DNA of 64,000 nucleotides from Algoriphagus sp. (GCF_024305035.1 NZ_JAMWZB010000007.1:51905-115904), one strand, 5' to 3'. Positions 46,487 to 56,024 are shown, counted from the first letter of the stretch. Program-made: numbers and translations. The notes: generated by a model not told the origin, from the letters alone.

Positions 46487-46519
46487 GGATGGATGACCAA
46501 ACTGGATATTCTGCCTTAC

Positions 46520-46548
46520 AATCGCCCTGATTAGGGCGATTATTTTTT
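46520..46548 (+). terminator. Intrinsic terminator after the SnoaL-like lipoprotein
   Basis: AATCGCCCT (46520-46528), loop GATT, AGGGCGATT (46533-46541), followed by ATTTTTT. It separates this gene from the convergent LytTR regulator. Confidence 0.88.
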
Positions 46549-46611
46549 GGGCCTATCCCCAAATTTTTCATTCAAACTTTCCTATTCTTCCTGTGAGGAA
46601 AGAGCCCACGG

Positions 46612-47346
46612 TCAAACCCTTCGAATACTTCGCATTAAATCCTCCTTATACATTTTGCTGATCGGAATGACTTTTCGTTTGATTTCGAGATGGGAGTCGG
46701 CAACCGCATCGAGCTTTTTGATATTGACCACATAGGAGCGGTGAACGCGTAAAAAATCCTTGCTCTCCATCTTTTGACAAAAAGAATTCAGGGGACTGAC
46801 GATTAGGTAGTTTTGATGGGTCGTGATGATATTGCAATAGTTTCGCTCGGCTTCGATGTAGAGAATTTCGTCGAGCATCAACTTGATTAGCTTTCCGTTT
46901 TGCCGGATAAAAATCCGATCGTCCAACGTACCCTCCAAAGAATTAGATGCATTAACCGGGGTGCCTTCCTCGACAATCTTTTCGACCACCAATGCGACTG
47001 ACCGCTCCAGATTCAGTTTATTAAACGGCTTGGAAATAAACGCATAGGGTTTGGTTTCTTTCGCTTTTTCAAAGGAGGCATCATCGGAGTTTGCGGTCAG
47101 GTAGATCAACGGAATGGCTGCTTTTTGCTGTATCAGTTTGGCCGTATCGATTCCATTGATTTTGCCCTTGAGCTGAATATCCATCAGAATAATATCCGGT
47201 CGATTTTCCAAAGCATGACTTACCGCCTCCTCCCCCCTTGACTCGATTCCCGTCACCTCATAGCCTAGCTTTGAGAGCTGCAAGGAAATATTGGCAGCAA
47301 TGATCATATCATCTTCCACGATCAAAATTCTCGTCTTCTCACTCAT
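46612..47346 (-). CDS. LytTR-family response regulator
   Basis: 244 residues. Receiver domain 1-120 with acidic pocket (LIVEDD), phospho-acceptor Asp56 in IILMDIQLKG, Thr in YLTANSDD and Lys in AFISKPF. LytTR DNA-binding domain from about 145 (DRIFIRQNGKLIKLMLDEILYIEA, NYLIVSPLNSFCQKM, FLRVHRSYVVNIKKLDAV). Its start overlaps the stop of the kinase gene by four bases, so the two form a translationally coupled pair. It is the only response regulator in the window; the partner is the HisKA_2 kinase rather than the kinases of the 19-41 kb island. Confidence 0.95.
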   Translation of the reverse strand: MSEKTRILIVEDDMIIAANISLQLSKLGYEVTGIESRGEEAVSHALENRPDIILMDIQLKGKINGIDTAKLIQQKAAIPLIYLTANSDDASFEKAKETKPYAFISKPFNKLNLERSVALVVEKIVEEGTPVNASNSLEGTLDDRIFIRQNGKLIKLMLDEILYIEAERNYCNIITTHQNYLIVSPLNSFCQKMESKDFLRVHRSYVVNIKKLDAVADSHLEIKRKVIPISKMYKEDLMRSIRRV

Positions 47347-49286
47347 GCTGCTTGTTCAATTTTAAATTCAAAATATAATTCAGTACCCCGCTCTGTACTC
47401 AAGGTCATTTTCCCATCCAATTGACGCGTGAGGAGCTGGACCAACTGCGAGCCAAAACCGGTGCCTTTCAATCGGGTAGTTGAACCCATTCCCACACCGT
47501 CATCTGCTATCCGAAGGTAGAGATGTCTATTTTTTTCTTCCAAACTGATGCTAATTAACCCGTCTCTTTGATTCGGAAAAGCATATTTCAGCGAATTGGT
47601 GATCAGCTCGTTTACTATCAATCCGATGGGAATGGCTCGATCTACATTGAGTTCCAGAGGCTTCATCCTGACCTCCAAAACGATTCTCTCCGAGGCATCA
47701 AAGGAATCGATGACAAATCGTCCCAAATTTTCGAAGTAATTTTTCATCTCAATGGCAGCCAGATTTTCACCTTGATACAGGTTTTGATGGATCATCCCCA
47801 TACTCTGTACACGATTTTGGCTTTCGATCATAATTTCCTGAAGCTCTTGATTTTCGATTTGAGCAGTCTGCAAAGCCAAAAGACTGGAAATGGTCTCGAG
47901 ATTATTTTTCACCCGATGATGGATCTCTTTGAGCAAAAATTCCTTCTCCTGATTCTGTTTTTCTAAAAGCAAACTGTACTTTTTCCGTCTGACAAAAACT
48001 CGATAAAGGAAAAAGAGAAAAAACACCATCACGGCAGTAAAAACCAAAGTAAATACCTGGATAACTTCTTGTCGCTTCAGCTTCTCAAGCTGAAGCGAAA
48101 TGGTGCTTTCCTTCTGATTGACATCCATTTCGGTTTGCAAAAGCGCAATACGCTGATCGGCTTCCGCATTGAAAACCTGTTGCTGAAGTTCGTTGTGTTT
48201 TTTAAACGCCTGAAAAGAAGCGGAAATATTTTTGGCCCCTTCATAAGCTTCACTCAAGTCCTTATAAATCAAGGCCAGGTAATACAAATCTCCAAAGTCT
48301 TCAGTAGCGGTTCGGATACTCCGGTCTAGATAAACTATTGCTGATTCAAAATCTCCTTCCTGATTTTTTAGCCTTCCCAAAGCATGGAGGGATCTGACTA
48401 CCATAAACTCATTTTGAAGCAACTCGGCATATTTGAGAGCTTCTTTTCCAGAGATTTCGGAATTCTTAAAATCCGCCGTTTGGCGGTAAAGCTCAGTCAA
48501 TGCGATGTAGGTATCGCTGAGATTATTGTAAAATCCATATTGCGTCCCTATTTCAATCGACCGAAGAAAATAAGACAAAGCCTCTTCAACCTGTCCAAGT
48601 TCGACCAAATTGTTTCCCAAGACATGAAGTGTAAAATCAAAATCCAGATCCTTTATCCCGCGTTCTTCAAAAAGTGCAATAGACTTCAACCCATATTCCA
48701 CCCCTTTTTCAAATTTACCTTGCTTCCAAAATAGATTGCTGATATCCGAATAGGCCATTGCCATGGCCTTTTGGTCACCAAACTTCTTTCCTAGCTCAAG
48801 CGTCTTTGTGGCATATTCAAAAGCCATACCCAAATCTCCCCTTCGCTCGTACACATAGCCCAAATTGGTCAAAAGCAACCAACCTTCGACTTCCGGGAGT
48901 TTCATTTTTGCACGGAGCAATACCGCCTCAGCCTCATCCAATTTCTCCATTCTCAGGAGAATGGCTCCTTGCGAAACTTGCATCCGAGCCATCCATAACT
49001 CATTTCTTAGGCTTTGGGCTTCTTGAAGCCCCTGGTTGATGATACTAAGAGATTTCCTAAGGTTACGGGTGTGATAATGATACCCGAGATCATTGAGTAG
49101 ATGCAGGCGAAGTTCAGGCTGCTTGATTTCTGGCAAACGTTGCTCGATTTCATCCAGATATTCCGCTCCAAAATCATCCGAATCCACAAAAATCGCTTGG
49201 TAATCACTCCCTTCTTTTTGATCGGAAAATTGAGCAAAAAGCAGAACAGGAATAAAAAGGAAAAAAACCAGTGGAATGCTTTTCAT
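47343..49286 (-). CDS. TPR-containing membrane histidine kinase, HisKA_2 type
   Basis: 647 residues from ATG 49286 (MKSIPLVFFLFIPVLLFAQ, signal peptide); ATGs 12 and 18 bases upstream are possible. Periplasmic tetratricopeptide repeats (about 50-375; YVYERRGDLGMAFEYATKTLEL, FWKQGKFEKGVEYGLKSIALF), one membrane span (VFTLVFTAVMVFFLFFLYRVF), HisKA_2 with His457 in EIHHRVKNNLETISSLL, and HATPase (ELITNSLKYAF, DDGVGMG, GTGFGSQLV). Pairs with the LytTR regulator directly downstream. Signal unknown. Confidence 0.92.
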   Translation of the reverse strand: MKSIPLVFFLFIPVLLFAQFSDQKEGSDYQAIFVDSDDFGAEYLDEIEQRLPEIKQPELRLHLLNDLGYHYHTRNLRKSLSIINQGLQEAQSLRNELWMARMQVSQGAILLRMEKLDEAEAVLLRAKMKLPEVEGWLLLTNLGYVYERRGDLGMAFEYATKTLELGKKFGDQKAMAMAYSDISNLFWKQGKFEKGVEYGLKSIALFEERGIKDLDFDFTLHVLGNNLVELGQVEEALSYFLRSIEIGTQYGFYNNLSDTYIALTELYRQTADFKNSEISGKEALKYAELLQNEFMVVRSLHALGRLKNQEGDFESAIVYLDRSIRTATEDFGDLYYLALIYKDLSEAYEGAKNISASFQAFKKHNELQQQVFNAEADQRIALLQTEMDVNQKESTISLQLEKLKRQEVIQVFTLVFTAVMVFFLFFLYRVFVRRKKYSLLLEKQNQEKEFLLKEIHHRVKNNLETISSLLALQTAQIENQELQEIMIESQNRVQSMGMIHQNLYQGENLAAIEMKNYFENLGRFVIDSFDASERIVLEVRMKPLELNVDRAIPIGLIVNELITNSLKYAFPNQRDGLISISLEEKNRHLYLRIADDGVGMGSTTRLKGTGFGSQLVQLLTRQLDGKMTLSTERGTELYFEFKIEQAA

Positions 49287-49467
49287 TCTTGAAATATACA
49301 TCATTTTAAGTATTTGAAAATCACTTTTTTGTATTTTAAAAAAAAATTGGGTAAAAAAAACCTAGCTCTTGGAAAGGAAACACTCTCTCTCGTCCTAGGT
49401 GATGATGGCTTCTTGGAATTGATTTGAAAATTGGATCAACCAATCCAACTTAAGAAAATCAAAAAAT

Positions 49468-50223
49468 ATGAAAACATCAATCATTACTTCATTAGTCATT
49501 GGCTTTCTGGCAGCGGTCTCGATGGCTACAATAGCTCAAGAAGCGGTCCTAGGCCCGCTTTCAAACGTCACTGAATTCACCATTAAACCGGGACATCAAA
49601 TGCAGTTCCGCGAGGGAATTAAAGCCTGGAAGGCCTGCTACGAAGAAAATAACGGCCCTTGGACCTGGAATCTCTGGCAAAAACAAAACGGCGAAGGAAC
49701 GGTCTATGTGTTAGCTTCCACGATGGCCAATTGGGCTGAAATGGACGCCACGGATGAAAGTGGTAAAGACTGCCAACTCCTTGCCATCAATATGATCAAC
49801 CCGCATATAGAAAAGGCGGTGTCCCATGTCCATAGACTCATGCCAGATATCAGTAATTCAAATCCCTTTGAGGGAGAGGTAATCCGAGTCCAGTTTTTCA
49901 AAACCAATTCCAGTCAGGGGTATCAGATGATGGAAGTGGTCAAAGAGGTGGAATCCATCCGGAGAGAAGCCGGGGTTTCCATTCCCGGATATTGGTATAG
50001 CTGGCAAACCTCGGATCCAGATAGTCCAGATTATCATGTGGTAAGTGGCTATCAGGATTTTGCCGCCATGGATACTCCACAGGAAGGAGTCTGGGAATCA
50101 GTGGAGAAATTGGCTGGCAAAGCGAAACGAGAAGAACTTCAAACCAAATTCAGGTCTTCAATGGAGTCCAGCTGGACTTCGATCTACAAGCTGGATAAGG
50201 AGATCAGCCGACCAGCAAACTAA
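49468..50223 (+). CDS. Secreted two-domain alpha/beta-barrel-like protein
   Basis: 251 residues with a signal peptide (MKTSIITSLVIGFLAAVSMATIAQ). Two similar halves of about 100 residues are suggested: NVTEFTIKPGHQMQFREGIKAWK with WTWNLWQKQNGEGTVYVLAS, and IRVQFFKTNSSQGYQMMEVVKEV with YWYSWQTSDPDSPDYHVVSGY. This order (strand, helix, strand, strand) is that of dimeric alpha-beta barrel (NIPSNAP/ABM-like) domains. The family is not recognised and function is unknown. It is transcribed divergently from the LytTR-kinase pair. Confidence 0.65.
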   Translation: MKTSIITSLVIGFLAAVSMATIAQEAVLGPLSNVTEFTIKPGHQMQFREGIKAWKACYEENNGPWTWNLWQKQNGEGTVYVLASTMANWAEMDATDESGKDCQLLAINMINPHIEKAVSHVHRLMPDISNSNPFEGEVIRVQFFKTNSSQGYQMMEVVKEVESIRREAGVSIPGYWYSWQTSDPDSPDYHVVSGYQDFAAMDTPQEGVWESVEKLAGKAKREELQTKFRSSMESSWTSIYKLDKEISRPAN

Positions 50224-50467
50224 ATCGATCCTAAGATCTACTAAACCACCAGCTATTTAGTTGATGTAAACTGGGTGGAGGTCAATCGGGCAATATTGAC
50301 TGAAGCCCAGTTTTAACCCTTTGAAAACTTAAAACACCTCGTTGGACAATTTGGCCGATCGTCTGTCCTTGACCAACTTTTTAGTCATCAATGAATGGCT
50401 AGATTGAAAATCGACCCACTCAGAGGGATTCTTTTATCCATCACAAGCTAATTAATCCATAGTAATC

Positions 50468-50866
50468 ATGAATTCTGAACAACCCACATTTTACCAACTC
50501 CGACCCGAAGTCGAGCAAGCCTATGGCTATGCTCATGCCGTCAAAATCGGAAACAGCATCAAGGTATCCGGTGCCGTAAGCATGGATGATGAAGGCAATC
50601 CTACGGCTGTTGGCAACTTTCTCCAGCAAATGAAAAACTGCTATACCGATCTCGAGAAAGTACTCAAGCACTTCAATTGCAGGTTCGATGATGTACTGGT
50701 AGAAAATGTATTCACCACTGATATGTCCGCATTTTTAGAACATGCAGGCCACCGAACTACCATTTACACCCAGCAATTCCCAACAGGAACCTGGCTAGAA
50801 GTAAAAGGCTTGGCTTTGCCAGAATTCCTGATCGAAATCGAGCTGGAAGTTCACTGTAAAAACTAA
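50468..50866 (+). CDS. Rid-family (YjgF/YER057c/UK114) protein lacking the deaminase arginine
   Basis: 132 residues, normal family length. Fold markers: GYAHAVKIGNSIKVSGAVSMDDEGN, QQMKNCYTDLEKVL, DVLVENVFTTDM, FLIEIELEVHC. In RidA itself an arginine (Arg105 in E. coli numbering) in the pattern PxRxxVxVxxLP binds the substrate carboxylate; here the segment reads FPTGTWLEVKGLALP with Gly107 at that place. The protein is therefore unlikely to be an imine deaminase of the RidA type and belongs to another Rid subgroup. 17 bases upstream of a SnoaL-like gene, probably co-transcribed. Confidence 0.88.
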   Translation: MNSEQPTFYQLRPEVEQAYGYAHAVKIGNSIKVSGAVSMDDEGNPTAVGNFLQQMKNCYTDLEKVLKHFNCRFDDVLVENVFTTDMSAFLEHAGHRTTIYTQQFPTGTWLEVKGLALPEFLIEIELEVHCKN

Positions 50867-50883
50867 AAATAAAACACAAAACC

Positions 50884-51303
50884 ATGGAAGATATAATCAG
50901 GCAATCCGCAGAAAATAAAGCCATCGTCAACAGCCTCTATCAGGCTTTCGCCAAAGGAGATGTACCCGGAGTCCTCGACACCATGGATCCTCAGATCGTT
51001 TGGAATGAAGCCGAAGGAAATGACTACGCAAAAGGAAACCCCTATGTAGGACCCGAGGCCGTTTTAAACGGCGTTTTTGGACCCATCTTACAAGATCATG
51101 AATACTTCAATTTACAAAATATCGAACTCCATGAAATGCTTCATGACAAGGTGCTAGCCACTTTGCGCTACGATGCGAAGACCAAAAAAGGGAACGCCTA
51201 TAATGCGCAGGTTGCCCATCTCTGGACCGTGAAAAATGGAAAAATCACTGGTTTTCAGCAGTACGTAGACACGAGGAAACTGCACGATGCGATGAACGCC
51301 TAA
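50884..51303 (+). CDS. SnoaL-like / ketosteroid-isomerase-fold protein
   Basis: 139 residues, no signal peptide, so cytosolic. NTF2-like plan: NKAIVNSLYQAFAKGDVPGVLDTMDPQIVWNEAEG, then VLATLRYDAKTKKGNAYNAQVAHLWTVKNGKITGFQQYVDTRKL. Typical of the COG3631 branch of SnoaL-like proteins. Ligand unknown. Forms a small same-strand group with the Rid-family gene and, 49 bases further, a DUF2306 gene. Confidence 0.88.
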   Translation: MEDIIRQSAENKAIVNSLYQAFAKGDVPGVLDTMDPQIVWNEAEGNDYAKGNPYVGPEAVLNGVFGPILQDHEYFNLQNIELHEMLHDKVLATLRYDAKTKKGNAYNAQVAHLWTVKNGKITGFQQYVDTRKLHDAMNA

Positions 51304-51352
51304 AGCGATCAGGCTTCCTTGGCTAGCCCATAGACTTAACCCTTGCCAAATC

Positions 51353-51991
51353 ATGAACAACAAAACCACACTTGCTCCCATTCCCTTCAAAACCTGGGTT
51401 ACTTGGTTGGGAATTGCTTTCTTGGTGATCTTTGCCGGTCAGTTTATTCTAAACGATGCCCTGCCCTACTTTGGCATGCAAGAGTCAGTTTTCGGGAGAT
51501 TTTGGTCTATGAAGTGGCCGCTTATTGGGCATATTTCTGGAGGGCTGATTGCGTTAGTTTTAGGCCCCTTTCAGTTTTGGCCTGCCTTCCGGAATAAATA
51601 CCTCCACATTCATCGAAAGCTCGGAATGGCATACATCAGTGGGATTCTGATCGCTGTGATCAGTTCGATTGCTTTATCCTTGACTACAGGCTTGGCGATT
51701 CACTGGACTTGGAGTATGGCTTTGATCGGCTTGGCTACAGCTTGGTTTGGCACCACGGGAATGGCCTTTCGATTTATCCTTTTGCGCCGAATCCAACTCC
51801 ACAAGGAATGGATGATCCGAAGCTACGTAGTCACCTTCGCCTTTGTGTTTTTCCGATGGCTGACGAGTCAGGCTTTTTATCATGAATTGGGGACATTTAC
51901 CGAAACGGGCCCCACGGCAATTTGGCTTTCTTGGGCCGTCCCGCTTTTCATCACCGAAATCGTGCTAGCTTGGAATAAGCGAGGAATTTAA
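51353..51991 (+). CDS. DUF2306-family membrane protein
   Basis: 212 residues with about six membrane spans (WLGIAFLVIFAGQFIL, GHISGGLIALVLGPFQF, GMAYISGILIAVISSIALSL, WSMALIGLATAWFGTTGMAF, VVTFAFVFFRWLTSQ, WLSWAVPLFITEIVLAW). HISGGLIALVLGPFQFWPAFRNKYLHIHRKLG and HKEWMIRSYV carry the conserved His/Arg pattern of DUF2306. Function unknown; a b-type haem role has been suggested for relatives and is unproven. Confidence 0.82.
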   Translation: MNNKTTLAPIPFKTWVTWLGIAFLVIFAGQFILNDALPYFGMQESVFGRFWSMKWPLIGHISGGLIALVLGPFQFWPAFRNKYLHIHRKLGMAYISGILIAVISSIALSLTTGLAIHWTWSMALIGLATAWFGTTGMAFRFILLRRIQLHKEWMIRSYVVTFAFVFFRWLTSQAFYHELGTFTETGPTAIWLSWAVPLFITEIVLAWNKRGI

Positions 51992-52039
51992 GTCTCTAAT
52001 AAATTTAATTACGCTCAACAGCGCGAAACTCTTTGAAAA

Positions 52040-52906
52040 ATGAAGAAAATACTCATTACCGGTTGCAGTACCGGATTCGGATTTGAAGCTGCAAAGTACT
52101 TGGCAGAAAAAGGACATCAGGTATTTGCAACCATGCGAAATGTCCACCGCTCAAACGCAGAAGCCACAAAGGCTCTTCAAGATTTTTCAGAAGAAAAAAA
52201 CTTGAAATTGGAGGTAATCGAGTTGGATGTCACCACAGACGAAAGTGTTTCCAAGGCCATGAAGAACATCCCCGATGTAGATGTACTCATCAACAATGCC
52301 GGCCGTGGTTTTGGCGGTGCGATTGAAGCCTTTAGCTTGGAAGAATGCCAGGCACAATTTGACCTGAATGTGCTGGGTAATGTCAGAATGATTAAAGCTG
52401 TTTTACCAGGTATGCGCGCACAGCAATCAGGCTTAATCATTCAACTGAGTTCGATTGCCGGAAGATTGGCCGTTCCGGGTTTTGGTATTTATTGTGCTAG
52501 CAAATGGGCCGTAGAAGCCATGAGCGAATCGCTCCGCTACGAGCTTGGTCCCTTAGGAATCGATGTGGCGATTGTACAACCTGGGCCATTTTCCACCAAA
52601 TTCCTCCCCAATGTCATCATCGGGAACGATGATGAAGTCACTAAGGCCTACCCGCATATCACGGCTTTCAATGAAGGATTTGTAGCTAACTCCGAAGCTG
52701 CATTTGCAAATAACGACACACCTACAGACCCGATGATCGTGGTCAAAATCTTTGAAGACTTAATCGACGCCCCAGCCGGACAGCGACCTTTACGAACAGA
52801 AGCAGGCTTGGATTTTGGGATCAAAGCCATAAACGAAACCCTAGAACCTCACCGAATCAATACCATGAACACCTTCCAAATCACCGACTGGGATGGAGCA
52901 AAGTAG
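52040..52906 (+). CDS. Classical SDR-family oxidoreductase
   Basis: 288 residues. TGCSTGFGFEAAKYL (cofactor loop, about 7-21), VLINNAGRGF, catalytic Ser in IQLSSIAGRL, YCASKWAVEAMSESLRYELG with Tyr and Lys, IVQPGPFSTKF. The TGCSTGFG form and C-terminal layout resemble the retinol/steroid-dehydrogenase-like branch. Substrate unknown. 48 bases after the DUF2306 gene; a hairpin follows. Confidence 0.92.
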   Translation: MKKILITGCSTGFGFEAAKYLAEKGHQVFATMRNVHRSNAEATKALQDFSEEKNLKLEVIELDVTTDESVSKAMKNIPDVDVLINNAGRGFGGAIEAFSLEECQAQFDLNVLGNVRMIKAVLPGMRAQQSGLIIQLSSIAGRLAVPGFGIYCASKWAVEAMSESLRYELGPLGIDVAIVQPGPFSTKFLPNVIIGNDDEVTKAYPHITAFNEGFVANSEAAFANNDTPTDPMIVVKIFEDLIDAPAGQRPLRTEAGLDFGIKAINETLEPHRINTMNTFQITDWDGAK

Positions 52907-52950
52907 ATTAGGATATTGAAACAGAGAGAAATGTGTAAATCTGAAAAGAG

Positions 52951-52975
52951 TCCAATCCCAGGAATTGGGATTGGA
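52951..52975 (+). terminator. Hairpin after the SDR gene
   Basis: TCCAATCCCA (52951-52960), loop GGAAT, TGGGATTGGA (52966-52975), perfect 10-base arms. The tail is A-rich rather than T-rich, so it may be a palindromic repeat rather than a true terminator. Confidence 0.5.
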
Positions 52976-53091
52976 TAAAAAGAAGTCTTTTAATTCTTTT
53001 AGATTTCTGTTTATCAATAACTTAGTTTAGAATAAAAAAGTCGGGTAAAGTCACTCCGATTCTCACCAGTCATTTGACTAATTTGATTAGT

Positions 53092-54003
53092 ATGAAAATT
53101 CTCCAAATCATCTGCTTCCTTATTTTTTTCTCTTCCAGTTTAGCGTATTCCCAAAAGCTAAGCGAACCGACTGATCTAAGTCAAGGAGAAATAAACAGTA
53201 CGTATCAAATCATCAAAGATCTCCCTTATGGTCAGGATACAGCCCAAGTGATGGATGTTTACCTTTCTCAAAAAGCAAAATCCTTTGGTAATCGAAACTA
53301 TACTATTGTTTTCCTACACGGTGGCGCTTATTACCTGAGTGATAAAACGGCAGAGGAACGATATATTGAACCCTATCTTAAAAAAGGGTTGAATGTCATC
53401 AATCTAAATTATAGGCTCAAAAGAGGGATCCCCCTTGCCACGAGCGATTTGACCCATGCTTTGAATTTTTTGAAGGCAAATAAAAGTGAGTACGATTTAG
53501 ACCTGCAAACCATCATCTTAACGGGCTTTTCGGCGGGAGCACAAATTGCCACCAATGTGGGCCTCGGTCAAAATAATCCCTCCTTTCCAGACCAGTTAAA
53601 TGATGGGATAGGCATTCAGGGAATCATCAATTTTTCAGGCCCGGTCGATGATTTGGACATCATCGAAAAGATCTTTCTGAATTTCGATCAAGAGATAGCC
53701 AGAAAAGCAGGAGAAGCACTCTTCCCTTCTGAAGGGTATGCCAAAAAAGAAGAAGTGGCTGTCTATGAGCCCATCACCTATTTTGATCAAGAGGATCCAC
53801 CCATTTTTCTGTGGCATGGTGGTTTGGATGATCAGGTTCCTCCAAATACTTTCGAGCGATTTGTTCAAAAATTGAGAAATAGCAAGGATTTCCAATTGTA
53901 TCTCCCAGAGGGAAAACACAGTCCCAGCCAGGAGGAATTAGAAGCTGCTTATCTTCAAATTTTTGAGTTTTTGGATGATCTAAAAAATGAGCAGCTTCAG
54001 TAA
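53092..54003 (+). CDS. Secreted alpha/beta hydrolase (esterase/lipase-like)
   Basis: 303 residues from ATG 53092, which starts the signal peptide (MKILQIICFLIFFSSSLAYS); a TTG at 53074 is less likely. Oxyanion motif FLHGGAYYLS (about 80), nucleophile elbow GFSAGAQIA, Asp in WHGGLDDQVPPNTF, His in PEGKHSPSQ: a complete triad of the HSL/BD-FAE-like branch. Probably hydrolyses carboxylic esters in the periplasm. 63 bases upstream of an amidohydrolase gene. Confidence 0.88.
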   Translation: MKILQIICFLIFFSSSLAYSQKLSEPTDLSQGEINSTYQIIKDLPYGQDTAQVMDVYLSQKAKSFGNRNYTIVFLHGGAYYLSDKTAEERYIEPYLKKGLNVINLNYRLKRGIPLATSDLTHALNFLKANKSEYDLDLQTIILTGFSAGAQIATNVGLGQNNPSFPDQLNDGIGIQGIINFSGPVDDLDIIEKIFLNFDQEIARKAGEALFPSEGYAKKEEVAVYEPITYFDQEDPPIFLWHGGLDDQVPPNTFERFVQKLRNSKDFQLYLPEGKHSPSQEELEAAYLQIFEFLDDLKNEQLQ

Positions 54004-54066
54004 AAATAGATAATCTAGCTCTTCTGATGGTCAGTGGGGCTTATCAGAAATAACTACAAATTGAAA

Positions 54067-55377
54067 ATGAAAAAGATCAAACTATTGCTGCTATCAGCTT
54101 TTCTATTTAGCAGTTTACAAGTAAGTGCTCAATCCACCGATAGCCAAATTCAAGCAGCGGTAAAGGGAGTGGAACAGAAAGTGATCGAGTGGCGCAGGGA
54201 CATTCATCAAAATCCCGAGCTGGGGAATCGTGAAGTTCGTACGGCAACTTTGGTTGCCGGACATTTAGAATCCCTTGGTATAGAAGTAATGACCAATGTG
54301 GCTGTGACAGGCGTCGTTGGGGTTTTGAAGGGTGGGCTTCCAGGCCCGGTGGTGGCTTTGCGCGCAGACATGGATGCGCTACCTGTACAAGAAGTCAACC
54401 AGCTTCCTTTTGCCTCCAAAGCCAAGGCCATGTATAACGGGGAAGAAACCTACGTGATGCATGCCTGCGGGCACGATTCCCACGTAGCAATCCTAATGGG
54501 TGTCGCTGAAATTTTGTCTGGCATGCGGGAAGATTTAAAAGGTACAGTAAAATTCATTTTCCAACCTGCTGAAGAGGGTGCACCCAAAGGAGAAGAAGGG
54601 GGTGCTGAGCTCATGGTGAAGGAAGGCGTTTTGAAAAATCCGGATGTGGATGTCATTTTCGGATTGCATTCCATTGCTCAAATCGAAGTGGGAAAAATCG
54701 CCTATCGACCGGGAGGAATGATGGCAGGAGTGAGCGACATGAAAATCACCATCAAAGGAAAGTCTTCCCATGGTGCTGAACCCTGGTTTTCTGTGGACCC
54801 GATCGTAACCGCGGCCCAAATCATCAATAATCTTCAAACCATCGTCAGCCGCAACCTGAATGTCACACAAAATGCTGGGGTAGTAACCATTGGTGCAATC
54901 GAAGGTGGCAATCGGTCAAACATCATCCCCGGACAGGTAGAAATGCTGGGTACAGTAAGAACATTAAGCGATTCGGACGAAAAATTGGTCCACGAACGAA
55001 TTCGCCAAATAGTCCAAAATACCGCTGAATCAAACGGGGCGGAAGTCCTACTGGAACTTCCCTTTTCATCGCGATTCCCTGTCACCTTTAATGACCTGGA
55101 TCTTACCGCTAAGATGTTGCCTACATTAGAAAATTCTGCCGGCAAGTCCAATGTCCTGTTGATTCCCGCAGATACAGGAGCGGAAGATTTTTCATTTTTC
55201 GCCAATGAAGTCCCGGGCTTTTATTTCTACATAGGTGGTATGCCCAAAGGGCAAGATCCCAAAAGCTCCGGACCACATCATACCCCAGAGTTTTTTCTTG
55301 ATGAAAGTGGCTTTAGAACCGGAATCAAGGCCATGGTCAATTTGGTCGTAGACTATATGCAAATGGAAGGGCAGTAG
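54067..55377 (+). CDS. M20-family metallo-amidohydrolase, secreted
   Basis: 436 residues from ATG 54067, chosen because MKKIKLLLLSAFLFSSLQVSAQ is a signal peptide. Typical IAA-amino-acid/hippurate hydrolase plan: WRRDIHQNPELGNREVRT, ALRADMDALPVQE (metal Asp), HACGHDSHVAILMG (metal His), FIFQPAEEGAPKGEEGGAE (catalytic Glu pair), FGLHSIAQIEVG, the dimerisation lid from about 205, and a C-terminal GPHHTPEFFLDES with the last metal His. It cleaves N-acyl amino acids. The neighbouring esterase and DmpA peptidase suggest periplasmic processing of amide/ester compounds. Confidence 0.94.
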   Translation: MKKIKLLLLSAFLFSSLQVSAQSTDSQIQAAVKGVEQKVIEWRRDIHQNPELGNREVRTATLVAGHLESLGIEVMTNVAVTGVVGVLKGGLPGPVVALRADMDALPVQEVNQLPFASKAKAMYNGEETYVMHACGHDSHVAILMGVAEILSGMREDLKGTVKFIFQPAEEGAPKGEEGGAELMVKEGVLKNPDVDVIFGLHSIAQIEVGKIAYRPGGMMAGVSDMKITIKGKSSHGAEPWFSVDPIVTAAQIINNLQTIVSRNLNVTQNAGVVTIGAIEGGNRSNIIPGQVEMLGTVRTLSDSDEKLVHERIRQIVQNTAESNGAEVLLELPFSSRFPVTFNDLDLTAKMLPTLENSAGKSNVLLIPADTGAEDFSFFANEVPGFYFYIGGMPKGQDPKSSGPHHTPEFFLDESGFRTGIKAMVNLVVDYMQMEGQ

Positions 55378-55435
55378 CAAAGAAAATTGATGAATAAGCC
55401 TCAACTTACTCCAAACATAAAAAAACCTAAACTTA

Positions 55436-55948
55436 ATGAGGATAAAAAACATACTACTCCCAATCTTGGTGTTAACGGGCTCTTTTGTTTTCGCTCAAAG
55501 TCCACAAAACCAATACGCTCAGGATGTCCAATCCATCGATGCCATTATCACTGCTTACTATCAAGTAGTTTCAGGTTCAAGCAGCGATCCCTGGCAATTT
55601 GAAAGAGATCGCTATATCCATTCTCCAAATGCTGTAATTACAAGAATTGATGAACATGGCCAAGCAGAATCACATTCCCTGGAGTCTGAATACATTCCGC
55701 TTGCCCTATCTCCCAAAGAAGATTTTTATGAGATAGAACTGAAAAGGGAAGTAAGCCAATTTGGTAATATGGCGCAGGTCTGGAGTGCTTTTGAGATCCG
55801 AAATGACCCTGAAATCGAATCTGGCGTCCGCGGATTGAATAGCATTCAGTTGCATTATGAAAATGGAAGGTGGTGGATTGACAGCTGGACTTGCGAAATG
55901 GAAACTGAAAATAGTGCTGTCCTCACTGAATTTATGGCTGACCAATGA
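55436..55948 (+). CDS. Secreted SnoaL/NTF2-like protein
   Basis: 170 residues with a signal peptide (MRIKNILLPILVLTGSFVFAQ). NTF2-like plan: DAIITAYYQVVSGSSSDPWQFERDRYIHSPNAVIT, MAQVWSAFEIRNDPEIESGVRGLNSIQLHYENGRWWIDSWTCEME. The closing W-x-I-x-S-W segment is typical of DUF4440-like members. Ligand unknown. Lies between the amidohydrolase and DmpA peptidase genes. Confidence 0.78.
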   Translation: MRIKNILLPILVLTGSFVFAQSPQNQYAQDVQSIDAIITAYYQVVSGSSSDPWQFERDRYIHSPNAVITRIDEHGQAESHSLESEYIPLALSPKEDFYEIELKREVSQFGNMAQVWSAFEIRNDPEIESGVRGLNSIQLHYENGRWWIDSWTCEMETENSAVLTEFMADQ

Positions 55949-56024
55949 AGCTTACCCATAACCATGATCTGATGGCCAAAAGATTTATCAATTAAACGAA
56001 AAAAGAAGAGCTAAACATTTTAAA

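Noticed and set aside
46612..47346. LytTR regulator as the output for the 19-41 kb kinase island
   Set aside because: It overlaps the HisKA_2 kinase gene by four bases and has its own partner; nothing links it to the HisKA-type kinases.
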